Assembly (NCBI RefSeq): GCF_001570545.1
Contig: NZ_BBXD01000008.1
Span: 515,244-579,243, forward strand
Direction: 5' to 3'
Source of the DNA: Herbidospora mongoliensis
GTDB taxonomy: Bacteria; Actinomycetota; Actinomycetes; Streptosporangiales; Streptosporangiaceae
DNA length: 64,000 nt
Of this stretch, positions 41,308 to 50,834 are shown piece by piece (the first letter of the stretch is position 1; every line of letters begins with the position of its first letter). The notes beneath the pieces are model-generated. The model had not been told where the DNA came from. It did no database searches and was given only the letters and a program-made list of their open reading frames with translations. The position numbers were made by a program, and so were the translations under genes.

Positions 41308-42617
41308 GCCTTCTCCACGTGAGCGAAGCCCTGCTCGAGATCCCAGATCAGGTCGGCCACCGACTCGACGCCGACCGACAGGCGGATGGTGCCGGCGCCG
41401 ACCCCGGTGGCGGCCAGTTCGGCGTCGCCGAGCTGACGGTGGGTGGTGCTGGCCGGGTGGATGATCAGGCTCTTGGCGTCGCCGACGTTGGCCAGGTGGG
41501 ACCAGAGCGTCGTACCGCGGATGAAGGCCTGGCCGCCCTCGCGGCCGCCGGCGCACTCGAAGGAGAACACCGCGCCCGCGCCGCGCGGCAGGTACTTCTC
41601 CACCAGCGCCTTGTACTTGCTGTCGGCCAGCCCCGAGTAGCTCACCTTCGAGGCCAGCTCGTGGGTCTGGAGGAACTCCGCGACCGTGAGCGCGTTGTCG
41701 ACGTGGCGGTCCATGCGCAGCGACAGCGTCTCGAGGCCCTGGAGGAACAGGAACGCGTTGAACGGCGACATCGCCGCGCCCAGGTCGCGCAGGGTCTCGG
41801 CGCGCAGCTTCATCAGGTAGCCGTATTCGCCGAAGGTCTCGTGGAACTTCAGGCCGTGGTAGGCCGGAGACGGGTCGGCGATCACCGGGAAGCGGCCGTT
41901 GGAATAGTCGAACGTGCCGGCCTCGACGACCACGCCGCCGATGCTGGTGCCGTGGCCGCCGATGAACTTGGTCGCGGAGTGCACGACGATGTCGGCGCCC
42001 CACTCGATCGGCCGGCACAGATAGGGCGTCGCGAACGTGTTGTCGACGATCAGCGGCAGGCCGTGCTCGTGGGCGATGGCCGCGACGGTCTCGATGTCCA
42101 GGACGTTGCCGCCGGGGTTGCCGATCGTCTCGCCGTAGAAGGCCTTGGTGTTCGGCCGGACCGCCGCGCGCCAGGCCTCGGGGTCGTCGGGGTCGACCCA
42201 GCTCAGCTCGACGTTCATCTTGCGGAACAGGTGCTTGAGCTGGTTGACCGTGCCGCCGTAGAGGGCCGAGGAGGACACCACGTGGTCGCCGGGCTCCAGC
42301 AGCGTGAACAGCGCCGCGGCCTGGGCGGCGATGCCGCTGGCGAAGGCCACCGCGCCGCTGCCGCCCTCGAGGTTGGCCATCCGCTCCTCGAACACCGCCG
42401 TGGTCGGGTTCATGATGCGGGAGTAGGTGTTGCCGTACTCCTGGAGGTTGAAGTAGGCCGCCGCCGACTCGGGGTCTTCGAAGACGTAACTGGTGGTCTG
42501 GAAGATGGGCACCGCGCGGGCGCCGGTGTTCGGGTCGGGCCGCTGTCCCGCGTGGAGCTGGCGGGTCTCGAACCCGAACTCCCGGGATTCTTCGGTACGA
42601 AATGGTCTGTCGCTCAC
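41304..42617 (-). CDS. metY: O-acetylhomoserine sulfhydrylase
   Basis: A 437-residue PLP enzyme of the Cys/Met metabolism class: [79 protein letters not shown] with the PLP-binding Lys in SATKF, and a long C-terminal domain typical of MetY (larger than MetB/MetC). It makes homocysteine from O-acetylhomoserine and sulfide. Its GTG start overlaps the metX stop by 4 bp, giving metX-metY-CoA-binding as one coupled operon. Confidence 0.94.
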   Translation of the reverse strand: MSDRPFRTEESREFGFETRQLHAGQRPDPNTGARAVPIFQTTSYVFEDPESAAAYFNLQEYGNTYSRIMNPTTAVFEERMANLEGGSGAVAFASGIAAQAAALFTLLEPGDHVVSSSALYGGTVNQLKHLFRKMNVELSWVDPDDPEAWRAAVRPNTKAFYGETIGNPGGNVLDIETVAAIAHEHGLPLIVDNTFATPYLCRPIEWGADIVVHSATKFIGGHGTSIGGVVVEAGTFDYSNGRFPVIADPSPAYHGLKFHETFGEYGYLMKLRAETLRDLGAAMSPFNAFLFLQGLETLSLRMDRHVDNALTVAEFLQTHELASKVSYSGLADSKYKALVEKYLPRGAGAVFSFECAGGREGGQAFIRGTTLWSHLANVGDAKSLIIHPASTTHRQLGDAELAATGVGAGTIRLSVGVESVADLIWDLEQGFAHVEKA

Positions 42618-43798
42618 GAAGCTATCTTCCTCGCCAGAAACTCACGGATGAGAGGGGTCTGCCGTGCTTCCTCCAGCAGGAAGCAGTCATGACCATACGG
42701 TGCGTCGATGAGGTGGTTCTCCACCGGTTTGCCCAGGTTAGTCAGCGCCTCGGCGATCTCGTCCGACGCCTCCGGCGGATAGAGCCAGTCGGAGCTGAAC
42801 GAGATGAGCAGCGTCCGCGCCCGGATGTTCTCCAGCGCCTTCTCCAGCGAACCGCCGCCGTGCTCCCTGGCCAGGTCGAAGTAGGTCAGCGCGCGGGAGA
42901 TGTAGAGATAGGTGTTGGCGTCGAACCGCTTCACGAAGGAGTCGGCCTGGTGGCGCAGGTAGCTCTCGACCTCGAACTCCGGCTCGACGATCGTGTGGCG
43001 GATGTCGTCGGCGAACTGGAGCCGCCGGCCGAACTTGTCGGTCAGGGCCGGGCCGGACAGATAGGTCACGTGGCCGACCATGCGGGCCACGCCCATGCCG
43101 GCGTCGGGCTTGCGGCCGGTGCCGTAGTAGTGGCCGCCCTGCCAGTCGGGGTCGCGCATGATGGACTCGCGGGCGATCGCGTTCCACGCCAGACCCTGGG
43201 GGTGGAGGGCGTGGGTGGAGGCGATGACCACTATGGCGTCCACCTGACCGGGATACTGGACCGCCCATTCGAGGGCCTGCATCCCGCCCAGCGAACCTCC
43301 CGCGATCACCGCGAGACGCTCGATGCCGAGCTCGTCCAAGAAGGCGCGTTCGGTGCGGACCATATCCGCCACGGTGACGACCGGGAAGTCGGAGCCATAG
43401 GGGCGCCCGGTGGCGGGATCAATGGTGGACGGGCCCGTCGTGCCGCTGCAGCCGCCAAGTAGATTCGTACAGACAACGAAATATTGGTCGGTGTCGAAAG
43501 CCTTTCCGGGCCCGATCATCCCGTCCCACCAACCCAGCCCTTTCCCCTGCGCGCCGTCGCGGTCTTCGGCGCCGAAGCCGTCGCGGGCGCTCGCCTCGGG
43601 AGCGGTTTTCGCGGAACCGGCCGCATGGGCGTTGCCGCTCAGGGCGTGGCAGACGAGGATGACGTTGTCCCTCTCGGGGGAGAGGGTGCCGTAGGTCTCG
43701 TAGGCCACGCGGACGTCGCGCAGCTCCCGCCCGCTGTCGAGGCGTATCGGACCAGGCAGGTCGAGGTAGTGAGTTTCAACGAAACCTATGGAGCCCAT
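42614..43798 (-). CDS. metX: Homoserine O-acetyltransferase
   Basis: A 394-residue alpha/beta-hydrolase-fold acyltransferase: LVCHALSGNAHAAG, VVCTNLLGGCSGTTGPSTIDPATGRPYGSDFPVVTV, nucleophile Ser in VIAGGSLGGMQALEW, Asp in LLISFSSDWLYPP and His in DAPYGHDCFLLE. The residues around the loop fit the acetyl- rather than succinyl-CoA users, although discrimination by eye is limited. It is the first gene of the met operon and divergent from an OsmC gene with 46 bp between the starts. Confidence 0.94.
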   Translation of the reverse strand: MGSIGFVETHYLDLPGPIRLDSGRELRDVRVAYETYGTLSPERDNVILVCHALSGNAHAAGSAKTAPEASARDGFGAEDRDGAQGKGLGWWDGMIGPGKAFDTDQYFVVCTNLLGGCSGTTGPSTIDPATGRPYGSDFPVVTVADMVRTERAFLDELGIERLAVIAGGSLGGMQALEWAVQYPGQVDAIVVIASTHALHPQGLAWNAIARESIMRDPDWQGGHYYGTGRKPDAGMGVARMVGHVTYLSGPALTDKFGRRLQFADDIRHTIVEPEFEVESYLRHQADSFVKRFDANTYLYISRALTYFDLAREHGGGSLEKALENIRARTLLISFSSDWLYPPEASDEIAEALTNLGKPVENHLIDAPYGHDCFLLEEARQTPLIREFLARKIAS

Positions 43799-43844
43799 GG
43801 GATCTATTGTATTGTCAAGTTAACATGTAGGAAATGAGGGGATC

Positions 43845-44384
43845 ATGACCAACGGAGTGAACGTCCAGGCGCTGCTCGACGCCCGCGAGGTTCTCAAGGG
43901 TGCGCCCGAGGCGGCCCAGTTCACGTGGCGGGCCAGCTCCAAGTGGCAGCACGGCGTCCACAGCACCACCAAGATCGAGAAGTTCTTCGGTCTCGGCCAG
44001 GAGCAGACCCACAAGCACGAGTCGGTCTTCGAAGCCGACCACCCCGCCATCTTCGCCGCGGAAGACAACGGCATCACCCCGATCGAATACCTGCTCGTCG
44101 GCCTGGCGTCCTGCCTGACCGCGGGCATCGCCTCGGTCGCGCAGAACCGCGGCATCAAGCTCAACTCGGTCGAGGCCTCCGTCGAAGGCGGCCACGACAT
44201 CCGCGGCATCCTCGGCGCCGACGCCGACGTCCGCAACGGCTTCAACGACATCAAGGTGACCTTCTCGATCGACGCCGACGCCTCCCCGGCCGACATCGAG
44301 GCCCTCGTCGCCCAGTCGCAGAAGCGCTCCGCCGTCTTCGACGCGCTCACCAACCCCACGAACGTCACCGTCGAAGTCGCCTGA
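43845..44384 (+). CDS. OsmC family protein
   Basis: A 179-residue OsmC/YhfA-like protein. One cysteine sits in the conserved LLVGLASCLTAGIASVAQNRGI segment as in the peroxidase subgroup; a first-position cysteine is not seen, so peroxide reduction by the two-cysteine mechanism is doubtful. GAGGGGATC is the ribosome site. It is followed 2 bp later by a flavoprotein gene. Confidence 0.87.
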   Translation: MTNGVNVQALLDAREVLKGAPEAAQFTWRASSKWQHGVHSTTKIEKFFGLGQEQTHKHESVFEADHPAIFAAEDNGITPIEYLLVGLASCLTAGIASVAQNRGIKLNSVEASVEGGHDIRGILGADADVRNGFNDIKVTFSIDADASPADIEALVAQSQKRSAVFDALTNPTNVTVEVA

Positions 44385-44386
44385 CC

Positions 44387-45577
44387 ATGCACGTCACCAC
44401 TGTCGTCATCGGCGCGGGTCACGCGGGCCTGGCGGCCAGCCATTTCCTGAGGGCCGCGTCGATCGACCATGTGGTGCTGGAACGTGGTGAGGTCGCCAAC
44501 TCGTGGCGGCACGAACGCTGGGACTCCCTGCGTCTCCTGACGCCCAACTGGCTGAACCGTCTCCCGGGCGCCTCTTACGAAGGGCCGGACCCCGACGGCT
44601 ACGCCGACATGGCCGAGGTCGTCGACTTTCTGGAGCGTTCCGCGAAGGACGTCCCGGTCCGCACCGGCGTGGCGGTCACGTCGGTGCGGCGCTCGGACGG
44701 GGGCTACTCGCTGACGACCAGCCAAGGCCCCATCGAGGCCCGGACCGTGATCATCGCGAGCGGCGCCTGCAACGTCGCCTCCGTTCCCGGTCTCGCCGCC
44801 GCGGTGCCCTCGTCGGTCGAGCAGGTGACGCCGTTCGACTACCGGACCCCCTCCCGGTTGCCGGACGGCGGCGTGCTCGTCGTGGGGGCCTCGGCGACCG
44901 GGGTGCAGCTCGCGGCCGAGATCCAGCGCTCAGGGCGTCCGGTCGTGCTGTCGGCCGGTGAGCACGTGCGGATGCCACGTGTGTATGAGGGCCGTGATGT
45001 GCTCTGGTGGATGCACCACTCGGGCATCTGGAGCCAGCGCTACGACGAGGTCGACGACCTGACGCGCGCACGCCGGCTGCCGTCACCGCAGCTCGCCGGG
45101 GCCTCCACCCTGGATCTGAACGTGCTGACCTCGCTGGGAGTCGAGCTGGTCGGGCGGCTCTCGGCGATCCGCGACGGCGCGGCCCTTTTCTCAGGGGGGC
45201 TGCGCAACGTGGCGGCGCTGGCGGATCTCAAGATGAACCGCCTGCTCGACACGTTCGACGAGTGGGCCGGGACCGCTCCCGGGGAGCGCTTCCAGCCCAC
45301 CCGCGTTCCCGATTCGTCGCGCTGGCGGCTCGACCTCACGTCGGGGGAGATCCGCTCGATCGTGTGGGCGACCGGGTTCCGGCCCGACTACTCGTGGCTG
45401 GACGTGCCGGTCGTCGACGCGAAGGGGTCACTGGTCCACGACGGCGGCGTGGTGGGCGACGGGCTCTACGCCCTCGGCCTGCCGGTGCTGCGCCGCCGCA
45501 GGTCGACGTTCATCTGCGGCATCGAGGACGACGCCCGCGAGGTCGTCGACCAGCTACGACTGGACCTGGCGGGTTAG
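44387..45577 (+). CDS. Flavin-containing monooxygenase-like FAD oxidoreductase
   Basis: A 396-residue protein starting MHVTTVVIGAGHAGLAASHFL (FAD-binding GxGxxG), with SWRHERWDSLRLLTPNW just after, a second dinucleotide site GVLVVGASATGVQLAAEI for NADPH, and IVWATGFRPDYSWLDVPV near the C-terminus. This is the YhhW/CzcO-like branch of flavin monooxygenases. The FMO fingerprint is partial. It forms an operon with OsmC; a terminator follows 34 bp after the stop. Confidence 0.88.
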   Translation: MHVTTVVIGAGHAGLAASHFLRAASIDHVVLERGEVANSWRHERWDSLRLLTPNWLNRLPGASYEGPDPDGYADMAEVVDFLERSAKDVPVRTGVAVTSVRRSDGGYSLTTSQGPIEARTVIIASGACNVASVPGLAAAVPSSVEQVTPFDYRTPSRLPDGGVLVVGASATGVQLAAEIQRSGRPVVLSAGEHVRMPRVYEGRDVLWWMHHSGIWSQRYDEVDDLTRARRLPSPQLAGASTLDLNVLTSLGVELVGRLSAIRDGAALFSGGLRNVAALADLKMNRLLDTFDEWAGTAPGERFQPTRVPDSSRWRLDLTSGEIRSIVWATGFRPDYSWLDVPVVDAKGSLVHDGGVVGDGLYALGLPVLRRRRSTFICGIEDDAREVVDQLRLDLAG

Positions 45578-45611
45578 TTCTCCCGGACCTTTCGCGGCGA
45601 AGGCATGCGAA

Positions 45612-45641
45612 AAGCGGGCCGGGAACGGTCCCGGCCCGCTT
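45612..45641. terminator. Intrinsic terminator hairpin
   Basis: A perfect 13-bp stem (AAGCGGGCCGGGA pairing with TCCCGGCCCGCTT) with an ACGG loop lies between two convergent genes. Only a short T-rich tail (TTGTGT) follows. Confidence 0.88.
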
Positions 45642-45729
45642 GTGTCGCCGACTCCGGTGGCGAAGCGACCTTCGGTCAGGGGAGATCGGTTCGATCACCT
45701 CACGCGGTGCGGGCCGCGTGAGGCGACTC

Positions 45730-46302
45730 CTATGCCACGGGCGGGCGGGTGAGTTCCCACTTGATGGTGATGACGGTCCGGCCCGACTTGCCGTGCGTGT
45801 TGATGCGCAGCGACTTGCCGGGAACGCAGGTGTAGGTGCCCTTGCGGGGGATCGCCCCGAGGTCCTCGTTGTGGGCGACGGCCTTGCGGAGCAGACCGGA
45901 GAAGCCCTTGCCGCCGCCGGAGCGCTCCAACGTGGCGCCGAAGTCGCCGGTGCGCGGCTTCAGGACGATCTTTCCGTGGGTGTACTTCTTGTAACCGCCG
46001 AAGGTGTACGTGAAGGTCTCGACGCCGTCCATGACGAAGGTGGCACCGCCCGTCAGGGGCTCCGACTCACGGAAGTCGTAGCGGGCGACGACGTACTTGC
46101 CCGCGCGGGTGAAGTCCGCCTTGATGCCGGCGCCGCCCTCCGCGAAGAAGCGGTGCCTCTTGCCGACGACCTTGGCGGTCGCCTTGGTCACCGTCCATGA
46201 CCCGGCCCAGCACGGTCCCTTCGTCGCGGGAGCCGCTTGTGCTGCGGTGGGGGCGACGAGGAGGCCCGTGGTGAGCGCGAGGGCTCCCAGTAACTTGTGC
46301 AT
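45730..46302 (-). CDS. Secreted protein of unknown function
   Basis: A 190-residue protein with a classical signal peptide (MHKLLGALALTTGLLVAPTAAQA, cut near 23-25). The mature part is beta-rich and basic (ADFTRAGKYVVARYDFRESEP, TFVMDGVETFTYTFGGYKKYTHGKIVLKPRTGDFGATLE) with two cysteines (GPCWAGSW near the start, GTYTCVPG near the end). The family is not recognised. Confidence 0.75.
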   Translation of the reverse strand: MHKLLGALALTTGLLVAPTAAQAAPATKGPCWAGSWTVTKATAKVVGKRHRFFAEGGAGIKADFTRAGKYVVARYDFRESEPLTGGATFVMDGVETFTYTFGGYKKYTHGKIVLKPRTGDFGATLERSGGGKGFSGLLRKAVAHNEDLGAIPRKGTYTCVPGKSLRINTHGKSGRTVITIKWELTRPPVA

Positions 46303-46431
46303 CGTTCCGCTCTCAGGGATCAGAGGTCTCTCAGGAAGCTCCCATAATCGGGCTAAAAGATAACAATTCAACACTTTTCGAGTAGCTGAGTAAGTAATCG
46401 CTTGCTCGGCCTTCACCCCTACTCTTGGGCC

Positions 46432-47136
46432 ATGGCGAAGGAGACTCGGCTCGGGCTGGTGCGGCGGGCCAGGAAGATGAATCGCATCCTGGCCGAGACC
46501 TATCCCGACGCCCATTGCGAGCTCAACTTCGCGAACGCGTTCCAGTTGCTCGTGGCCACGGTGCTGTCGGCGCAGACGACCGATGTGCGGGTCAACCTGA
46601 CCACTCCGGCGCTGTTCGCCAAATATCCGACGCCTGATGACATGGCCGTCGCCGACCCCGAAGACATGGAGGCCATCCTGCGGCCGACCGGGTTCTTCCG
46701 GGCCAAGACGAAGTCGGTCATCGGGCTGTCCATCGCCATCCGCGACCGGTTCGGCGGTGAGGTTCCCCGCAAGATGGCCGACCTGGTGACGCTGCCCGGG
46801 GTCGGCCGCAAGACGGCCAACGTCGTGCTCGGCAACGCGTTCGGCGTGCCGGGGCTGACCGTCGACACCCACTTCCAGCGGCTGGTGAAGCGGTTCGGGT
46901 GGATCGAGGGGGAGCTCGACCCGGTCAAGATCGAGCAGGAGATCGCACTGCTCATCCCGAAGAACGAGTGGACGGTCTTCTCCCACCGCATCATCTGGCA
47001 CGGCCGCCGGATCTGCATCGCCCGCAAACCCGCCTGCGGCGCGTGCCCTCTCGCGGACCTCTGTCCTTCTTACGGCACCGGTCCGACCGACCCGGAACTG
47101 GCGTCCAAGCTGGTACGTTCCGGACCGTTCTCGTGA
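46432..47136 (+). CDS. nth: Endonuclease III
   Basis: A 234-residue base-excision glycosylase/AP lyase: [11 protein letters not shown], the helix-hairpin-helix [18 protein letters not shown] with the catalytic Lys, [14 protein letters not shown] with the catalytic Asp, and the [4Fe-4S] loop [17 protein letters not shown]. The ATG at 46432 fits the family N-terminus; an upstream GTG/TTG extension is less likely. It removes oxidised pyrimidines. It is followed by a Nudix gene as in mycobacteria (Rv3674c-Rv3672c). Confidence 0.95.
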   Translation: MAKETRLGLVRRARKMNRILAETYPDAHCELNFANAFQLLVATVLSAQTTDVRVNLTTPALFAKYPTPDDMAVADPEDMEAILRPTGFFRAKTKSVIGLSIAIRDRFGGEVPRKMADLVTLPGVGRKTANVVLGNAFGVPGLTVDTHFQRLVKRFGWIEGELDPVKIEQEIALLIPKNEWTVFSHRIIWHGRRICIARKPACGACPLADLCPSYGTGPTDPELASKLVRSGPFS

Positions 47137-47173
47137 CGGGAAGCTTCGCGGGGCACCGAGGGTTGGACTGTCC

Positions 47174-47818
47174 ATGACCGACGTACCGGCCTGGATCACC
47201 GATGTGGCGGAGAGGGCCGGGCGAACCCCTGTTCCTCCCGGCCTGCGCCCGCCTCGCGAAGGTGGCCGGCGGGCCGCCGTGCTGCTGCTGTTCGGCGACG
47301 GGCCGAACGGGCCCGACATCCTGCTCATCCAGCGCAGTTCCCGCGGACGCACCCACGCCGGCCAGCCCGCCTTCCCCGGCGGCGGGGTCGACCCGGATGA
47401 CGACGGTCCCGTCGGGGCCGCCCTGCGTGAGGCGGCCGAGGAGACGGGCGTCGACCCCGAGGGTGTCGCGGTCGTCGGCACCATGCCCGAGCTCTACGTC
47501 CGGCACAGCGACAACCGCGTCACCCCCGTCATCGGCTGGTGGCACACCCCCTGTGCCGTCCACGCCGCCTCACCCGACGAGGTCGAGTCGGTCGAACGCG
47601 TCTCCATCGCCGAGCTGGTCGACCCCGCCAACCGGCTCAGGCTGCGTCATTCCAGCGGATACATCGGCCCCGCGTTCCGGGTGCGCGGCCTGCTGGTCTG
47701 GGGCTTCACCGCCGGAGTGCTCGACGGCGTGCTCTCGACCTGCGGTTTCGAGGTCCCGTGGGACCGGTCACGGATCGAGGACCTGCCCCCTGACGTCGTG
47801 AACCTCGCCGCCCGTTAG
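47174..47818 (+). CDS. Nudix hydrolase, CoA pyrophosphatase type
   Basis: A 214-residue protein with the Nudix box GGGVDPDDDGPVGAALREAAEETGVDPEGV, preceded by LIQRSSRGRTHAGQPAFPGG, which corresponds to the UPF0035/NUDT7-8 LLTxRxxxLRxHxGQxxFPGG signature of CoA pyrophosphatases. It counterparts Rv3672c. Its last 51 bp overlap the convergent HEAT-repeat gene. Confidence 0.9.
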   Translation: MTDVPAWITDVAERAGRTPVPPGLRPPREGGRRAAVLLLFGDGPNGPDILLIQRSSRGRTHAGQPAFPGGGVDPDDDGPVGAALREAAEETGVDPEGVAVVGTMPELYVRHSDNRVTPVIGWWHTPCAVHAASPDEVESVERVSIAELVDPANRLRLRHSSGYIGPAFRVRGLLVWGFTAGVLDGVLSTCGFEVPWDRSRIEDLPPDVVNLAAR

Positions 47819-48313
47819 CGCCAGCCCCAGCGTCGCCCAGTCGGCCACGTCGTCGTCGCGGTCGGCCGCCAGGCGCCGCAGTGCGGCGACCCCCGACGGG
47901 TCGGCCGGTCGGCCGATGACGTTGGGCAGGGCGTAGGCGGCGCCGTACCGAACCGTCGTCTCCGGATGAGACGCGAGCTCGATCACCGACGGCAGCGCCC
48001 TCGGGTCGCGCAGGTGGCCGAAAGCGATGAGCACCGAGTAGAGCACGCGGGTCTCGGTCTCGCTCGCGGCCAGGAATCTCAGCACCGGCAGGGTCTTGTC
48101 GGCGAACGGGCGGTCGCGCCCGAGCTCCCCCAGGATGTCGACTCCGAGAACTCTCTCGGCTGCCGTGTCGGCTGCGCACAGTCGTCGTGCGGCGGTGAAG
48201 GTCTCCAGGTCACCGCGTTGCTGCAGGGCCGCGATGGCGTCCCAGCGGGTCGGGCCGTCCGGGTCTCCGTCGGCCAGTGCTGTCTGGATCAGTTCCTCAA
48301 CAGGGTCCCCCAT
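47768..48313 (-). CDS. HEAT-repeat protein
   Basis: A 181-residue protein of paired helices: RWDAIAALQQRGDLETFTAARRL, RVLGVDILGELGRDRPFADKTLPVLRFLAASETETRVLYSVLIAFGHLRDPRALPSVIELASHPETTVRYGAAYALPNVIG, LRRLAADRDDDVADWATLGLAL. About four HEAT-like repeats, a scaffold for protein contacts. It overlaps the Nudix gene by 51 bp on the opposite strand, more than usual; the end of one of them may be read differently in vivo, but both frames look coding. Confidence 0.75.
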   Translation of the reverse strand: MGDPVEELIQTALADGDPDGPTRWDAIAALQQRGDLETFTAARRLCAADTAAERVLGVDILGELGRDRPFADKTLPVLRFLAASETETRVLYSVLIAFGHLRDPRALPSVIELASHPETTVRYGAAYALPNVIGRPADPSGVAALRRLAADRDDDVADWATLGLALTGGEVHDVRGQVLDP

Positions 48314-48424
48314 GGCGTCACGATATCGAGTGGACTGCGAAGAACCCGTGCACGAGACCGCGCGTGGCTGGATACGGTTAAGGGTGGTGGCCGGGCCGGG
48401 TGGCGATAGAGGTGGAATACAGGC

Positions 48425-49615
48425 GTGCAAGGCGATCTGCTCGACCTCATCCTGATCGGCCTGATCCTGGCCTTCGCGGTGTCCGGCTATCGCCAGGGGT
48501 TCATCATCGGGGCGTTCAGCTTCGTCGGCTTCGCCGGTGGGGCGCTCGTCGGGATGTTCATCGCGCCGCCCATCGCCGGAGCCCTCGTCAACGGTGAGAC
48601 CGAACGCGCCCTGCTCGCCATAGTCATCGTGTTCCTCGCCGCGACGGTCGGCCAGTTCGCCTCCTCGACGATCGGCGCGGTCGTCCGATCCCACGTGACG
48701 TGGGAACCCGCCCGTCTCATCGACGCCTTCGGCGGCTCCGTGGCGAGTGGGCTCTCCGTGCTGGTGTTCGCCTGGCTCATCGGGTCGCTCATCATCTCGA
48801 TGAACTTCCCGCTGCCGAAACAGCAGGTCAACGACTCGCTGCTGCTGAAGACGGTCGACCAGGCGATGCCCGAGGCGGCGCGTGACCTGACGCGCGGGTT
48901 CCGCGACTTCGTCGACGCCTCTCCGTGGCCCGAGGTCTTCGCCGACATCGGCGGCGCGCAGTTCGTCGACGTGCCCGCCCCCGACGAGAGCATCATCAAC
49001 GACCCGCAGCTGGCCCGCGCGCGCCGCGCGATCGTGAAGGTGCAGGGCACCGCCCCGACGTGCCGCAAACGCATCGAGGGCACCGGTTTCGCCTACGCCC
49101 CCCACCGCATCATGACCAACGCCCACGTGGTGGCCGGGGTGTCGCAGGACCTGCGCGTCACCGACTACCGGGGCGCCAGCCACGACGCCCGGGTCGTGCT
49201 CTACAACCCCGACCGGGACATCGCGGTCCTCTACGTCGAGTCGCTCGACGTCAACCCGCTGAAGTTCGACATGGCGGCCGAGTCGAAAGACGACGCCATC
49301 ATCGCGGGCTACCCGAAGGGCCACGGCTTCACCATCAAGCCGGCCCGCATCCGGGTGAAGCAGCCCGCCGAGTCCTACGACATCTACAACCGCCACACCG
49401 TCGACCGCGAGGTCTACGCGATCCGCGGCGAGGTGCAGCCCGGCAACTCCGGCGGCCCGCTCCTTGCCCCCGACGGGCGCGTCTTCGGCGTCATCTTCGC
49501 GGCGGCCACCGACCAGAAGGACACCGGCTACGCGCTGACGGCCGAAGAGGTCCGCACCGACGCGGAAGACGGCAGCGCGGCCATCGCGCGGGTCGACACG
49601 CAGGAATGTGACTGA
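48425..49615 (+). CDS. marP: Periplasmic acid-resistance serine protease MarP family
   Basis: A 396-residue protein: four N-terminal membrane helices of a CvpA-like domain (LILIGLILAFAVSGYRQGFIIGAFSFVGFAGGALVGMFI and following) and an extracytoplasmic trypsin-like protease with His in MTNAHVVAG, Asp in NPDRDIAVLYV and Ser in GEVQPGNSGGPLL. Cysteines in APTCRKRIEG and near the end (TQECD) fit the regulatory disulfide known for M. tuberculosis MarP (Rv3671c). The GTG at 48425 is the start. The role is survival under acid and oxidative stress. Confidence 0.93.
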   Translation: MQGDLLDLILIGLILAFAVSGYRQGFIIGAFSFVGFAGGALVGMFIAPPIAGALVNGETERALLAIVIVFLAATVGQFASSTIGAVVRSHVTWEPARLIDAFGGSVASGLSVLVFAWLIGSLIISMNFPLPKQQVNDSLLLKTVDQAMPEAARDLTRGFRDFVDASPWPEVFADIGGAQFVDVPAPDESIINDPQLARARRAIVKVQGTAPTCRKRIEGTGFAYAPHRIMTNAHVVAGVSQDLRVTDYRGASHDARVVLYNPDRDIAVLYVESLDVNPLKFDMAAESKDDAIIAGYPKGHGFTIKPARIRVKQPAESYDIYNRHTVDREVYAIRGEVQPGNSGGPLLAPDGRVFGVIFAAATDQKDTGYALTAEEVRTDAEDGSAAIARVDTQECD

Positions 49616-49618
49616 CCC

Positions 49619-50578
49619 TCACTCCGCCGACGTCACCACCGCGTCTCCCGTCCGGCTGCGGTAGTAGAGCACCGATTTGCCGGCTCTTCTGCGTTCGACC
49701 AGCCCCGCGTCCAGGAGCACCTTCAGGTGGCGGCCGACCGAACCGAGCCCCTGGCCCGTCAGCGCGACGAGCTGGGTCGTGCTCTTGGGCGTGTCCAGCA
49801 GGACGAGCACCGTCGCCCGCGCGCTGCCCAGCAGGCGCCCGAGGGGCCCCGATACTTCGCGGACGTCGGTCAGCACCCCCGACGCTGGATATATCACCGC
49901 ATAGCGATGCGGCTGCTCCCATGACACCCACCCGTGCCGGGGCGTGACCGGGACGAACATCAGGCGCGCCGTCGCCAGGTCCCTGGGCGGGTTGCTGGTC
50001 GTGTTGATCTGCAACCGGCTCTCGCCGAGCCAGCGCATCCCCGGACGCATGTCGTTGAGGGCCGCCTCCCAGCCGCCCATGCTGAGGCGGCCGATACGGC
50101 CGATGATGTCGGCTTCGAGGATGCGTCTGCGCCGGTCCCAGGTGGGTTCGACCGTTTCCGTCCACACCCATTCCAGCAGGGAGGCCGCCCGTTCGGCCAG
50201 GTCGGACCGGCGGAGCGGGCCCGGCAGCATCCTGCCCAGGGAGACCTCGAGATCGGCGTACACCACGCCTGCGGGGGTGTCCCGGACGGTGGCGACCTCC
50301 TCGGCGAACGTCGGTTCGCCGGTGCCGGCCGGGGTCGGGACGAGGAAGTCGGCGATCCACTCGGCTCCGGTCGCGGCGCGGATCAGGAATTCGTCGAGGG
50401 GGTCGCGGGTGAGGCGGGTCTTGAAGCGGTCGGCGTGCTGGTCCCACCAGGGCTTCTCACCTGGATGGGCGGGGAGGGTGCGGCCGAGCGCGAACATGCA
50501 CGCGGTGGTCTCGGCGAGCGGCGACAGCACGAACCTGCTCCCGGCCAACGTATCGGCGTTGACCTGCCACCAGCCCAT
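49619..50578 (-). CDS. ArsR-like winged-helix regulator with long N-terminal domain
   Basis: A 319-residue protein. The C-terminal part (about 240-319) is an ArsR-type winged helix: VSGPLGRLLGSARATVLVLLDTPKSTTQLVALTGQGLGSVGRHLKVLLDAGLVERRRAGKSVLYYRS. The N-terminal 230 residues (RFVLSPLAETTACMFALGR...) match what is usually annotated DUF5937 in actinomycete regulators and probably bind a ligand. It is divergent from an MFS gene; an inverted repeat between them is the probable operator, so it likely controls that exporter. Confidence 0.87.
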   Translation of the reverse strand: MGWWQVNADTLAGSRFVLSPLAETTACMFALGRTLPAHPGEKPWWDQHADRFKTRLTRDPLDEFLIRAATGAEWIADFLVPTPAGTGEPTFAEEVATVRDTPAGVVYADLEVSLGRMLPGPLRRSDLAERAASLLEWVWTETVEPTWDRRRRILEADIIGRIGRLSMGGWEAALNDMRPGMRWLGESRLQINTTSNPPRDLATARLMFVPVTPRHGWVSWEQPHRYAVIYPASGVLTDVREVSGPLGRLLGSARATVLVLLDTPKSTTQLVALTGQGLGSVGRHLKVLLDAGLVERRRAGKSVLYYRSRTGDAVVTSAE

Positions 50579-50775
50579 CTATCCGCCTCCCGTGTCGATC
50601 TTCCGGTGTTGCTCGTGCGCCGGGGCCGTTGATTCGTGTCGCAGGCCACACAGCGGGGGCCTGTCATCAGCCCACATGTCGGCTCTCACCGTGACATTCC
50701 GGGTTTTGCCACATATCGGGCCAACCCTCCGGCTCCCGTGAAGTCATGTCCGCGGCAGCCCTTTCGCCGTGGGTC

Positions 50776-50795
50776 GTTTCGCATACTGGCGAAAC
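50776..50795. promoter_or_regulatory. Inverted repeat upstream of the MFS gene
   Basis: Perfect 7-bp arms GTTTCGC and GCGAAAC around a 6-bp spacer, 39 bp before the MFS start codon and within the divergent region shared with the ArsR-like gene. This is a likely operator. Confidence 0.6.
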
Positions 50796-50834
50796 AATAC
50801 CGGCTCTGACCTGGGATGATGGAATGTCGGCCCT

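Noticed and set aside
41319..42692. Plus-strand frame of 457 residues opposite metY
   Set aside because: Antisense shadow in high-GC sequence; metY is unmistakable on the other strand.
43799..43844. SAM riboswitch before metX
   Set aside because: Only 46 bp separate the divergent metX and osmC starts, too little for a SAM aptamer, and no matching stems were found.
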